A stretch of DNA of 64,000 nt from Sipunculus nudus (Eukaryota; Annelida; Sipuncula; Golfingiida; Sipunculidae). Shown here piece by piece: positions 34,236 through 44,312 of the stretch; the first letter of the stretch is position 1; each line of letters opens with the position of its first letter. The DNA lies in the NCBI GenBank assembly GCA_026874595.1, contig CM049321.1:3339479-3403478 (forward strand). The letters are read 5' to 3'. Under the pieces are notes generated by a model. That model worked only from the letters and a program-made list of their open reading frames with translations. It was not told where the DNA came from and ran no database searches. Made by a program: the position numbers and the translations under genes.

Positions 34236-35523
34236 ATAAAGTTGTGACTGTGCCTCCAACATGTATGATAATAGATGGGGCCCGGAGAGGCCGTCACGGA
34301 CCGCTGCACACGCCGGCCGCCCACCGTAAGGACCCTGCCGCCACTTGCGGCGACGGCACGTGTCTTCGTGGTTTGGCGAAAAACGGCGCCAGATTTGACG
34401 AGACTAACAATGTGACCCCTGAATGTGACTGCGAGTGTCAGCTGCTATCCAGCGCTGCAAACCATGTGTCTGTAGCGTGAAAAATGACAGAATTATAGGC
34501 ATTTCTTTGAATGGTCACGTGTTCTCGTTTCACGAGAAACGGTGCGAGATATGACGAGACTTGCGATTGAATGACTAAGAACTAGACGGATGCTGTCTAA
34601 CGCCGAAAACCAGACCTTTCTATGGCAAATATCAACAGAGATAGAAGCAGGTAAACTTCGTATTTTCAAGTTGTCACGTTTTACCCCAAAATTTGGTAAC
34701 CATGGTAACGGCAGTACAAAGCTACATGTGCGGAGCAATAAGCCAATGTTCCTAGTTTCAGATACCACAAAAAAAAATGGTGTCACGTTTAATATTTTTT
34801 GAGATATTGCAGAAAAATGATATGTTACAGTGTTTCATGTACCACGCCCCCTGGTGGCTATTTCCCAAAAATGAAAAATTGATTTCGAGATATTTATAAA
34901 TGACAGAAAATATATCAATTTCAAAGCCACTGTTAAAAAAATGCGGCCTGTAGGTCATATTTAATGAAATCTCGGAAACTCTCGTTTGGCAAGAAATGGT
35001 GCGAGATTTGGCGAGACTTTTAGTTTTATCATGTCAAGCTGCCTATAAGGTACATAATGACCAAAACCAGACGTCTGTAGCTTAAAAATTGACAAAGTTA
35101 CAAAAAATGGTCGTGTTATTTCCAATTTCCATGATTTTTGCCCAAAAAAATGTAACCATGGTAACGGCAAATTTAAGTAAGCTACATGTCAGAAGAAAGG
35201 CCAGGTGATGACGAAAAAAATTAGCTATTGCAGAAGTGGATACGCCTATTTATGGCAAAGTTATAGTGCAAAAACCGTTAACCATACTTGTCGTGACCTT
35301 GAACCTTGACCTTGGAGCAATGTTGACCAAAAACAATAGGGCACCTAGAAATCGGTTTGTCAATCAAGCCTGTAAGTTTCAAGTTGATTGATGCAAAAAT
35401 GTGACCTGGAGAGTCGTGACAAACAAACAAACAAACAAACAAACAAACAAACAAACAGACAAACAGACAAACAGACATACGCAACTGACGAACATGCTTG
35501 CCGAAATCGAAGATTTCCGGCAA
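34236..35523 (+). repeat. 1,286-bp unit, copy 2
   Basis: Repeats the preceding unit almost base for base (offset 1,286, then 1,287 after one extra A near 34769). The near-identity marks a very recent tandem duplication. It ends in the first of four hairpin units. Confidence 0.92.
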
Positions 35524-35757
35524 GCAACAAACAAAGAGACAAACAGACATACGCAACTGACGAACATGCTTGCCGAAATCGAAGATTTCCGGCAAGCAAC
35601 AAACAGACAAAGAGACAAACAGACATACGCAACTGACGAACATGCTTGCCGAAATCGAAGATTTCCGGCAAGCAACAAACAGACAGACAGACAAACAGAC
35701 ATACGCAACTGACCAATATGCTTGCCGAAATCTTTGATTCCGGCAAGCAATAATGTC
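35440..35757 (+). repeat. Hairpin minisatellite: four tandem stem-loop units of about 73 bp
   Basis: Each unit has AAACAGACATACGCAACTGA, then a stem-loop with arms CTTGCCGAAATC and GATTTCCGGCAAG around a GAA loop (the last unit is a shortened variant), then CAACAAAC. Stems begin near 35497, 35567, 35641 and 35720. The array of 3' ends marks the right edge of the module array; unrelated sequence starts after GCAAGCAATAATG. Confidence 0.85.
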
Positions 35758-36106
35758 CCGGGGATAGATTACTCTCTGTCTAAAATGTATTGCAAATGAA
35801 ATGTGTCTTGTTGTACAATCATCTTAGCGGCCCTGTATTGTTCTGTCTTTGGTTATTCTGACAGAATAATTTATAACAAGAAAACTGACAACATCGACCT
35901 TGATTATGGACAGAGAGACTGTTTCCAGCAGGCGTTATATGAAGTATGTGAAGTGATGTATGCTGGTAATTGGCTGAGAGCACAGCCTCGTTATTGAACT
36001 GAACCTGCTCGTTCGACTGACGCACCTTGTGTATACAGCTTTATTTGTGTTTTACAACTCACGTGTCACTACCTGGTGTTAAAATAAGTGCTGGCTTCAT
36101 ACTATA

Positions 36107-36110
<4 letters not shown>
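35758..36110 (+). other. Unassigned single-copy-looking DNA with a possible exon
   Basis: A plus frame is open from 35800 to a stop at 35997. It reads as a hydrophobic stretch (CCTIILAALYCSVFGYS) followed by a polar part with DCFQQALYEVCEVMY. It has no ATG in frame at the start, so it could only be an internal or second exon. No family is recognised, and chance is a fair explanation. Confidence 0.2.
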
Positions 36111-36146
<36 letters not shown>

Positions 36147-36202
36147 AAATAAAGTAGAGCACTTTTACTGTGATGTATTGATCCTTATTGTATTATATTG
36201 AT

Positions 36203-36245
<43 letters not shown>
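36105..36245. repeat. Two (TA)n microsatellites
   Basis: TA runs at about 36105-36142 and 36206-36242, separated by AATAAAATAAAG-type sequence. Confidence 0.9.
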
Positions 36246-36246
<1 letters not shown>

Positions 36247-36374
36247 CACATACTTGTAATTATTTTCACACAATTGCCCTCTCCTGCACAGGCGCATGAC
36301 ACAGAGAGCAATAACGCAGGCTACATTGTAACAGGAGGTTCCTCAAAACCGACAGTTCCCCACCTCCCTCCATT

Positions 36375-36390
36375 TTCAAAAATGGCGGCG
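36375..36390 (+). promoter_or_regulatory. AAAATGGCGGC motif (YY1-like)
   Basis: The core AAAATGGCGGC, the YY1 consensus often found at animal transcription starts, occurs after a C-rich stretch. No gene follows in a supportable way, so this is only a motif match. Confidence 0.25.
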
Positions 36391-36601
36391 AAAGCGTGGT
36401 ACGGATGGAGGGGGTCTACAAAGTATTGCAATCCACAGGTTTAATTCCTCGTATATGTTTGGAGAGTTCACAAACCGTATGAAACCAGTGGTGCCAATGT
36501 TTTTTTTCATAAAGAGGGATGGGAGTTAATTAGTATACGTGCATCGTCTGCCAATCGCATTATCAAGTAGATACACTAAACTCGTTTCTTAACACACGAG
36601 C

Positions 36602-36621
36602 TTTCGAAGTGCCTTCGTCAG
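36602..36621 (-). ncRNA. Hammerhead-like core motif on the minus strand (weak)
   Basis: The minus strand reads CTGACGA, a short GC-containing loop region, then CGAAAGC. These are the two invariant core pieces of hammerhead ribozymes, and this kind of sequence is found at ends of Penelope-like elements. Stem II pairs poorly here, and stems I and III are not established. Confidence 0.25.
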
Positions 36622-36632
36622 GTTGTAAGATT

Positions 36633-37084
36633 TGACATGATAGGATGATATTTTTGTTATTTCAAAGCACACTAAATAAGTTAAATGGGCTTCTCTCTCC
36701 CATATGCAGTTGTTCTTAATAATATGAATATTTAATTATTATTATAACTGATTTTGTGAATTTAATCTTTCGTGTACATTCCAACCTCTGCGTTACCTTG
36801 TGACATTTCATAAATGCAAACCTTTGTTCCATGATGCCTGGGTACTGATTGCATAATCTCCTAGCCATGGTCACTGGCCCCCTTATTTTTACAGGCCAGA
36901 GCCTAATCTGTCAACCTCATCAGGGTAAACGTATTGATCTCAACAGGGTGACCACAAATGGGGTCCGTGATGTTAAGTCAGCTAGGAGCACACACAGAAA
37001 GATGACATCACGATAACGTTTAATTACACTCTATGTAGACCTTGTATATGTCGGAGTATAATCAACAAACTCTCCCTTCATTTC
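36633..37084 (+). repeat. Dispersed repeat, copy A, left part
   Basis: Matches 40010-40485 in order and orientation (AATGGGCTTCTCTCTC, TTGTTCCATGATGCCTGGG, GCTAGGAGCACACAC, AATCAACAAACTC) at about 85%. It stops at CATTTCATTGG where a LINE fragment is inserted and resumes at 38806. Family unknown. Confidence 0.85.
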
Positions 37085-38805
37085 ATTGGTCATTCTTGGA
37101 CAATATAAACATTGATTACCATTGTTTAGGAAGAGATGGAGTTCCCTTGAAAAAAAGGCTGTAAAATCGTGCAGGACAGTTTCACAACACTTGTTGATAT
37201 TATTCATAAAACTAACATTATGAATAATCTTACCGAGTCCATAGAATTTGTTTAGAGGTCCTGTTCCCACGTCGACCGATCTACCGATAACTGCTTTAAA
37301 CTTTGAAAAATCTCGTTTAAATATTAATGATGCCGATTTATATTCGTCTTTCAAACACAAGCGCAATAAGTTAACCTCTAAAGGCACATCATTAGCTCAT
37401 CTTAATGTTCGCAGCTTACTGCCAAAATTACATTTGTTTACATTTAAATCGTTTAATTTCATCTGAGTTAAAACCGCATGTTTAAACTATTACTGACTCG
37501 TGGCTCAATAAAAATATAAATGACTCTGAAATTTGTATTGATAATTATACTCTTTTTAGATTTGATGGAAACCGCAGAGGCGGAAGTGTCATTACCTATG
37601 TATTAAATTCTCTAAACCGAGAGCGTGTTTTCTTTAAATCCAACGATATGTAGTGTATAATTACAAGTGTATGGGTAACTATAAATATCGGGATGAAAGC
37701 TTTTCTCATTGGCTCCATGTATCGACCACCTAGTGTTAACATAGATTACATTGATAAACTGTTTAATAATGTTAAACCAAGTTGTAAGTTATTATAAGCA
37801 TGTTATCTTATCAGGAGATTTTTATATTGACTATCTGTGTCCCGAGAAAGTTAATGCCAGTAAAATAGATTTGTTTAAGAAAATATTCGGTCTTCAACAA
37901 ATCATAACAAAACCGACTCGAATAAGTCCGACTTCATCTACGATAATAGATTAAATATTTACATCCGATCCTGATATGTTTTCACCTGCTGATGTCCATC
38001 CTTTAAGCTTAAATGACCATTTCCTTGCTATAGCAGTCATAAAGAAACAATCGCAAATCAAATCGACTGAATCAATATCTTCTCGTAGTCTAATTTCAAT
38101 AAAATAAACTTCATTCATGAATTGCTCTCTTCTGCATTTTTTACTCACATTTTACATGTTCCTGATATAAATGTTGCATGGCAACTGTGGCGATATGCAT
38201 TTGTGAAAGTATGCAGTAACCATGCGCCATTTTATAAACCGTCTTGTCAGATCAACTAACAACAAATTGCTCACAAGAAAAGTGCTAAATATGATATATT
38301 CTAGAGAATCTGCACAAAAGAAGGCTAGGCAAACTAATAACACCCGAGACTGGACATTATAAAAACGTCTGCGGAATCAAGTTACCAAAGAAATACGTAA
38401 AGCGCATATATAACGTAAACCTGACAAGTATTTTCGTTTATCTGTTAATGTCTAATTTTTATTATCACGCTCCCTGTCTAGTATAAGCTTATTTTCAAGT
38501 CATGTGAACATTTTATCGACGCCACCAAACAATTTATTATTAGATGTATACTTATACATATATTGTTTTTTTATGTTTTAGTTAACATCCTAGAGTGTAC
38601 ACTTACCTTAGACTTCTATGTAGGTATTCGCGTACTATTCATGTATTTATCTTCATGCTATATGTTCAGTATTTTACATTTTTTACATAAATTTGCCTTT
38701 TATGTGTATACAATTGAATTGACCCAGACCCTATTCAAAATTAGCATATTTTGCTGAATAGGTCATCCTGGTAAAACATCTTTGGAATAAATAAAATTAA
38801 TACAT
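37085..38805 (+). mobile_element. CR1/jockey-type LINE insertion with endonuclease but no RT
   Basis: The plus strand shows apurinic-endonuclease text in shifting frames. HLNVRSLLPK is at 37398-37427, TDSWLN near 37492 and GNRRGG near 37570. YRPPS is at about 37719, SGDF near 37817, and a PTRISPTSSTIID box near 37912 leads to LNDHFLA. A linker region typical of this LINE class follows to about 38450, and then the RT domain is absent. The right end is AATAAATAAAATTAATA. The insertion divides a repeat whose intact copy is at 40010-40835. The flanks share CATTGG (end of left flank, start of right flank), a likely target duplication. Confidence 0.85.
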
Positions 38806-39130
38806 TGGCCAGTGTAGGAGGTGGAGTTCACCCCACCCGTCTGACCAATGCAGTGAATGGGGCGATGTTGTTAGTAATATTCCAATGAGAGGGAGAGAAC
38901 AAAAGCCAGGGTATAATTATGTATGGGACAATTACTTTTGTGGCGACTCCGCACCTAGGACAATCCTGTGTATGGAAATCTTTATTATATACTGGATACG
39001 AGAAGAATAAAAATTGGTTATCTAAGTTATCAAACCTGTGTGAGTGCATTGGAGCGTGAGCTGAAGAATACCAGAATGCAGAACGTAAAATAAGGCACAG
39101 AACTCTATATTGGTTGGCGTCACGTGCCAG
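38806..39130 (+). repeat. Dispersed repeat, copy A, right part
   Basis: Continues copy A after the LINE insertion. GGTGGAGTTCACC, ATATTCCAATGAGAG, GTGGCGACTC, GGATACGAGAAGAATAAAAA and GAATACC match 40487-40835 in order. Similarity is lost near 39130. Confidence 0.85.
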
Positions 39131-40009
39131 GCCGTACCAAACTGTCAGATTACACACCTGCAGATAGAAACTTTCGCGAAATAAATAAAATGTCAGATTG
39201 CACGCCTTAAGAGAGAAACTCCAGTATCAACTGAAAGAACAGGTATCACGAAAAAGAAACAACAAAAGGCTACCGGAAATGATGTTACTACAGTCACCGC
39301 AACCCCGATGTGCCCAACGAAAATCACTAGCAGTCAGAAACCTACGAGGAAGTCGTGCAAAAACGCCCAGGATAACAGTAAGAAGTTACAGCACCAAGCA
39401 ATTTTTATTGCACATTTTATTCGTTTCTCAAACTGTAAAGCGGCGCTTATTGTATGTTTATAAACAAATGCCAGAATGAACAGTTTGGACATTTAAATGT
39501 AATCTTAATAGGAACTCTATGAGTTTTACAGATCTCATTTGATCATGATGTAGTTTGCGTTATAGTTGTCTTGGTATTTTGTATAGTTTTATAGTTGAGG
39601 GTATGCTGCACTGTGGAGGAAAGCAGGCAGGGAAATGAAAGCGAGGGAAGCACCTCTGGGGGCTAAGACCGCGACATTGTCTCCCAAGAGGGTGAGATGC
39701 TCGGGCATCAAGATGCTATACAGTCAATGAACGGATGCGATGACTATTTGAGAAATATGTATTAGAATATGAATTCGCATATGTATTTCGTAAAAAGACA
39801 TATTTACATAATTTGTCATTTAGAGAAATTAATTTATGTACTTGTCAATGATTATGCCATATCTTGTTCGTCTGGGATAAATGTATCAATTTGAATTATG
39901 CATTGGTATACACATATTTATATAGGCTAATATTAAGGACTCTATATACATGTATTTTAAAAGAGGAAAATCATTCTGATTTTCATTTTTATCATGGGTG
40001 GTGTGCCAG
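39131..40009. other. No gene recognised
   Basis: A 93-codon plus frame at 39198-39479 rich in Arg and Lys resembles nothing known to me. The rest is AT-rich. It lies between the two copies of the dispersed repeat. Confidence 0.5.
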
Positions 40010-40835
40010 TGTAAGATTTGGCATGATAGGCTGTATATTCTTATTATTTCATGTCAAACTAAATAAGTTCAATGGGCTTCTCTCTCTCATTTGCATCTGC
40101 TCTCAATAATATGAATATTTTAATTATTATTATAACTTACCTGATTTTGTGGATTTTATCTTTCGTATACTTTCAAACCTCTGCGTTACCCTTGTGACAT
40201 TTCACACATAACAAGCCTTTGTTCCATGATGCCTGGGTACTGATTGCATGATCTCCTATAGTCATGGTCACTGTGCTCCTTATTTGTACAGGCCTGGTCC
40301 TAATCTGTTAATCTCATCAGGGCAAACGTGTTGATCAAATCAGGGTGGCCACTAATGGGAGGTCCGTGATGTTTAGTTAGCTAGGAGCACACACGGATAG
40401 ATGATATCATGATAATGTATAATTACACTGTATGTAGACCTAGTATATGTCAGGGTATAATCAACAAACTCTACCTTCATTTTATTGGCCAGTCAAGGGG
40501 GTGGAGTTCACCTTAACCGTCGGGCCAATGGAATGAATGGGGTGTTGTTGTTGGTTATATTCCAATGAGAGAGAGAGAGAGAACAAAAGCCAGCTAGGGC
40601 ATAATTATGTGTGGGACAAATTCCTTTGTGGCGACTCGGCACCTAGGACTGTTTCTGTGTATGGACATCTTCATTATAATGTGGATACGAGAAGAATAAA
40701 AAGTTAGTTACCTAAGTTTCAAAATTTGTGTTTTGTGGCTGTGTGCCACAAGCGCCACAAATCTGTGTGAGTGCGTGGGAGCGTGAGTTGAAGAATACCG
40801 TAACGTAAATTATGTCACAGAACTTTATAAGGTGG
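40010..40835 (+). repeat. Dispersed repeat, copy B (uninterrupted)
   Basis: Uninterrupted version of the repeat that is split at 37085-38805 in copy A. The junction reads CTTCATTTTATTGGCCAG here, which shows the pre-insertion state. It carries a private insertion of about 35 bases near 40726-40760. No terminal inverted repeat or coding frame is evident, so its class is open. Confidence 0.8.
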
Positions 40836-41437
40836 TAATTGGGATGACGAGTAGAGAGGTGTTTATATATATAGTGGAGCAACAATGTATAGAATCCACA
40901 ATGCAAGAAACAGTGTATTTACATTCCGATTGTATATGCAGTAATATTTTAACCATGATGCCCTATGTGGTACACAGCAGCACGCATCGCTCCACTGTGG
41001 CCTGCAAGCTTGTCCAATATTTGCCTCCAGCAAAGACAGATTCACATCCGAACAAAAGCACATTCATACACTACGTACGCACATAAAAGGATTAAACAAA
41101 GACTTGGCTTTTCTCTGTAAATGCCCGGCACTGAGCATATACTTTTCCCCTCTAGACTAACCCCTCCCTGTCTTTGACACCCCAGCAGCCCTGTTTTCAT
41201 GTGGATATACACAGGCCAGTCCTGACAAGACATCAGATAGATTAATGGGTATAGCTGGCAAGCCAGCCCCGTTGACCTAGCGAAGGGTCTCACTATCAGC
41301 TTTGTTTACAGTTAGTCACTCGCACTGACGAAGGCTACGGGGGTAGCTGAAAATTTAGCAACAATCTGTGCATGTTATCCAAATAATATGATTGTTTGAA
41401 ATGTTGGCGTTGATGTCTCTCTTCTTTTTATGTTCAT

Positions 41438-41440
<3 letters not shown>
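40836..41440. other. Unassigned sequence ending in a hammerhead-like motif
   Basis: Frames on both strands are short and unrecognised. The right part (about 41260-41400) looks like the tail of a retroelement because of the CTGACGA...GAAA motif followed by an AT-rich stretch and a CT/TA microsatellite. Confidence 0.4.
41325..41352 (+). ncRNA. Hammerhead-ribozyme-like core
   Basis: CTGACGA is followed by a stem-loop (AGGCTAC, GGGG, GTAGCT; six pairs with one bulged G) and then GAAA. CTGANGA, stem II and GAAA are the conserved heart of a hammerhead ribozyme, and Penelope-like elements carry such motifs. I could not draw a convincing stem III or stem I closure, so activity is doubtful. Confidence 0.35.

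Positions 41441-41514
<74 letters not shown>
41441..41514. repeat. (CT)n(TA)n compound microsatellite
   Basis: About 33 bases of CT repeats pass directly into about 40 bases of TA repeats. Confidence 0.95.
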
Positions 41515-41517
<3 letters not shown>

Positions 41518-42402
41518 ATAGAATGAAATGAAGAGGGTTAAATACATTTTAGTAAACATGTTAAGAATCGATGAATTTGCTTGAATTACAATTCTGACAA
41601 TTTGTAAAAAATCATGTCCCTTTACTCCTTAAAGCTTTGAGGTCTAGTACGTCTGACTGTAAACCATCTGAAATGTGGACAGGGCCCTTTGTCTGTCGAC
41701 CGTCCGTTCCGTCCGTCCGTCGACTGACCATCCAGCATTAAAATAAGAAGAAGAAAAAATCAACCTTGGAATAACCAGGATTAAGTGTGTAACATGTACT
41801 CACGTGTACAGAAACGCTCCACAGGATTAAAGGGTTCATTTAGTAAAAATTTCAAACAAAAGATCACATAAAATAGAAGTTTGATTGATAGCTATCGATT
41901 TCGGAATGCTAATTGACATATTACAGCCCTCGCTCTCTATTTAAAAGGGTGCAGATAATGACCCCAGTGCTTATGAAGGTTCAACTTGACAAACGGCGTC
42001 CTATCAGGTCATCTTGGATGAAAGTACAGGCATTTTGCAGAAAACCTGACCTGAATTATCTGTGACCGATATTTTTGGTTAGGGAGAAAAGACACAGGGA
42101 TGAATACTTCAAAAGTTCAAAAGACGGATCCTTAGCCGTACTTAAAGTTAGACCATCAGCCAAGGGAGGTTGAAACTTTATATGCAAGCAGGTTGAGGTA
42201 TTTTGTTTCCTGGAAATCCAAAAGAAAAGAAAATCGGAAGAAATGGAAGAAATTAAACTTAGCATAATGTAAGCATTAGGCTTCACTTTCCTTAGAAAAG
42301 GCCTGTAGACCGCACACAGTTATCTACTTATGTTATCACTATAGGATCCCACTCAACAGTGATTGTGATGACAGCACGGTATAGTAAATGTGTCTGCATC
42401 GT
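41515..42402. other. No gene recognised
   Basis: AT-rich, with a short GTCCGTCC-type repeat near 41700-41722. A 76-codon minus frame at 42056-42286 shows no known features. Confidence 0.5.
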
Positions 42403-43384
42403 AAGCCGGGTTCACACTACAGACATGTGCTCCAAGACACAGTGGTCACCTAAGGAGACTGCTGACAGAGTGTTCAGACTGCAGATTTCTGTCAGTGGAC
42501 ATGCATGTGTATATCTCATTTGGTAGGAGCTAAAATTAGATGAAGTAAATAGAACAGATAAAATATGTAAAGTCATCTTGGCAAAATTGAATATTTCAAA
42601 ATTAGGCCTACCCAGAGTGCAAATGCCAGTATAATGATCTTAAACGGTGATTTGGTATGGAGATAATTTTATATAGGAAATTTATATTTATAAATCACTA
42701 ATTATAAAAAAAATAATATTCAATTCAATTGAATACTGAGTTGATGAGAACTTCACTTTTTTACACAGACCTGTATCCAATAATGTTAACCAGAATTTTC
42801 AAAATTAATGGAATTATTATAAAGTAGAAAATGAAGATAACCAGCTGAAATATGTTCTAATCATATATTTCTCTAGGTAAATGTATTATTTCTTGTTGAA
42901 AGCAATAAAGTGTAGCTTAAAATTAAATTTTTGTCAGTGACTGTTTATAACTGTTCCTTTCTAAATTTTTATTCATCGCAGATGACTTTAATAATCTTAT
43001 GTTACGTTTTTATCAATTCTTAAATCTTATCCTGAATAAATAGGAAACAATATAAAACATCAATGATTATTATAATAATGTCAAGAATTTGAAAATACAA
43101 ACTGTTGGCATTAATATTACCTCTAATTTCACAATTTTGGATTTAATCTTCCCTCTTTGGCTGTGCACACAGTAAATCTGTGCCTTGTAACTCATTAAAA
43201 CCTCATTAAGGTATTATGTTTCACAAGATGTGTCTTTGAGCATAGGACCAAGCTCTATTCCTCCCCGACATCAGGGAAAGTATCAGTTACATGTCCAACA
43301 TATGTCTTTGACCTGTTCACAAAAGCAGTTTCTGTATGAAGACTGATGTTGGCTGACTCAAGTATGTAGTGTGAGCCCAGCTTA
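42403..43384 (+). mobile_element. MITE-like element, copy 1 (about 0.98 kb)
   Basis: Starts AAGCCGGGTTCACACTAC and ends with the near reverse complement GTAGTGTGAGCCCAGCTTA, giving terminal inverted repeats of about 18-20 bp. No transposase frame. An inverted second copy lies at 51359-52170. Shared internal landmarks include CTCCCCGACATCAGGGAAAG and the TTTCTGTATGAAGACTG stretch. The target duplication could not be fixed, and the superfamily is open. Confidence 0.8.
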
Positions 43385-43479
43385 AGTGATCTTCCCTGCA
43401 GCTGTTTCATATCAACAGGAATCAAGCAGCCTTTTCTAAGATTCTAAGATACTTTAAAATAGCAGTTTTACTGTTGAAG

Positions 43480-44312
43480 GCATTTATTAGATATATAACT
43501 TGGTTTTTATTTTAAACTTGATAGTTATACATGTACTAAAGAAGGGAAGCTGACATTTTATTTGAGGGAAGGCCATGGTAGAGAATGTCTCTTCCCCATA
43601 TTGTATGAAAATTCAAAGTAAGATCTCTGAAGGAATCATTATCTAAAATATTAAGTAACTTAATATATGTTCTTGAAACAAAATAAAATACTATGATCCT
43701 CAGCATTCTAACAATGCCGTCTGTAAACCCCTATATGCATATCACAAAGGTCACCTCATTGAATTCTTTAACATATCATTATATGTTAAATTTTTCATTT
43801 TATAAACAAGTCTCAATGCCCTGTGCTGAATACTCTCAAGCTTCTGTTGATTCTTCATAGTACAAAGTGCCAAAGAATGGGGCAGTAGTTAAAAATAGAG
43901 GTTAAAAAATTTTCACTAGAGTTAATTTAGAAGCCTTATCCAAATAACATGAAATACTAGCAAAAACATTGAGCTCGAGCTTTCCAGCATAATAGATTTA
44001 TGTGTTCATGAAAATTTAACTAGTCTATAGTAACACCTAATTGTTTAACGCAATGTTTCCCAGTAACAGATATGTCAATAATTTTAAGAATAAACTCTTC
44101 AAAAAGGGATTTATTATGGCTTATAAGCATGGTTTTAAAACTGTTTTGCTTCCATACAATTATCTGAAAACCATTTTATTGCAACATTTGATTGATACAT
44201 AAGTGTATCTTTAATCTTTTTTATCTTTATGAGCAAACTCCCATGGTATTATCATCAGCATAGTTTAAAAGAGAAGCTACTTAGATGTACTCATACAAGT
44301 CATTAATAAATA
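43480..44312 (-). pseudogene. LINE reverse transcriptase relic, C-terminal half
   Basis: Reading the minus strand from the foldback insertion downwards gives FINDLYEY, then the catalytic box YADD at 44262-44251 followed by NTMGV. AIKWFSDNCMEA, VTGKHCVKQLGVTID and, further down, IQHRALRLVYKM follow. These are in order for a CR1/jockey-class RT, with stops and frame shifts between them. It continues the half at 46429-46960; together they are one RT gene cut by a transposon. Decayed, not functional. Confidence 0.85.

Larger units (their letters stand above)
17576..35757 (+). mobile_element. Array of Helentron/pearl-like non-autonomous modules with 148-bp tandem cores
   Basis: About 18 kb of head-to-tail modules. 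Each module has, in order: a header GATGACCAGAGGTCACGCGC followed by TTGCCGGAAAT; a run of about 148-bp monomers; a spacer (X-box-like motif, GCTACATGTC, TGACCTTGACCCTTGACC, GGGCACCTAGAAATCGG); an (AAAC)n microsatellite; and often a stem-loop whose 3' arm ATTTCCGGCAAGC is the reverse complement of the header's GCTTGCCGGAAAT. Tandem core, tetranucleotide microsatellite, 3' stem-loop and subterminal inverted repeats are the traits described for Helentron-associated elements such as DINE-1 and for bivalve pearl elements. No Rep-helicase gene is present. Assignment is inference; the modular structure is seen directly. Confidence 0.75.

Noticed and set aside
35440-35757. CRISPR-like array of hairpin repeats
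   Set aside because: The whole unit repeats with no unique spacers, the context is animal DNA, and no cas genes are present. It is a hairpin minisatellite.
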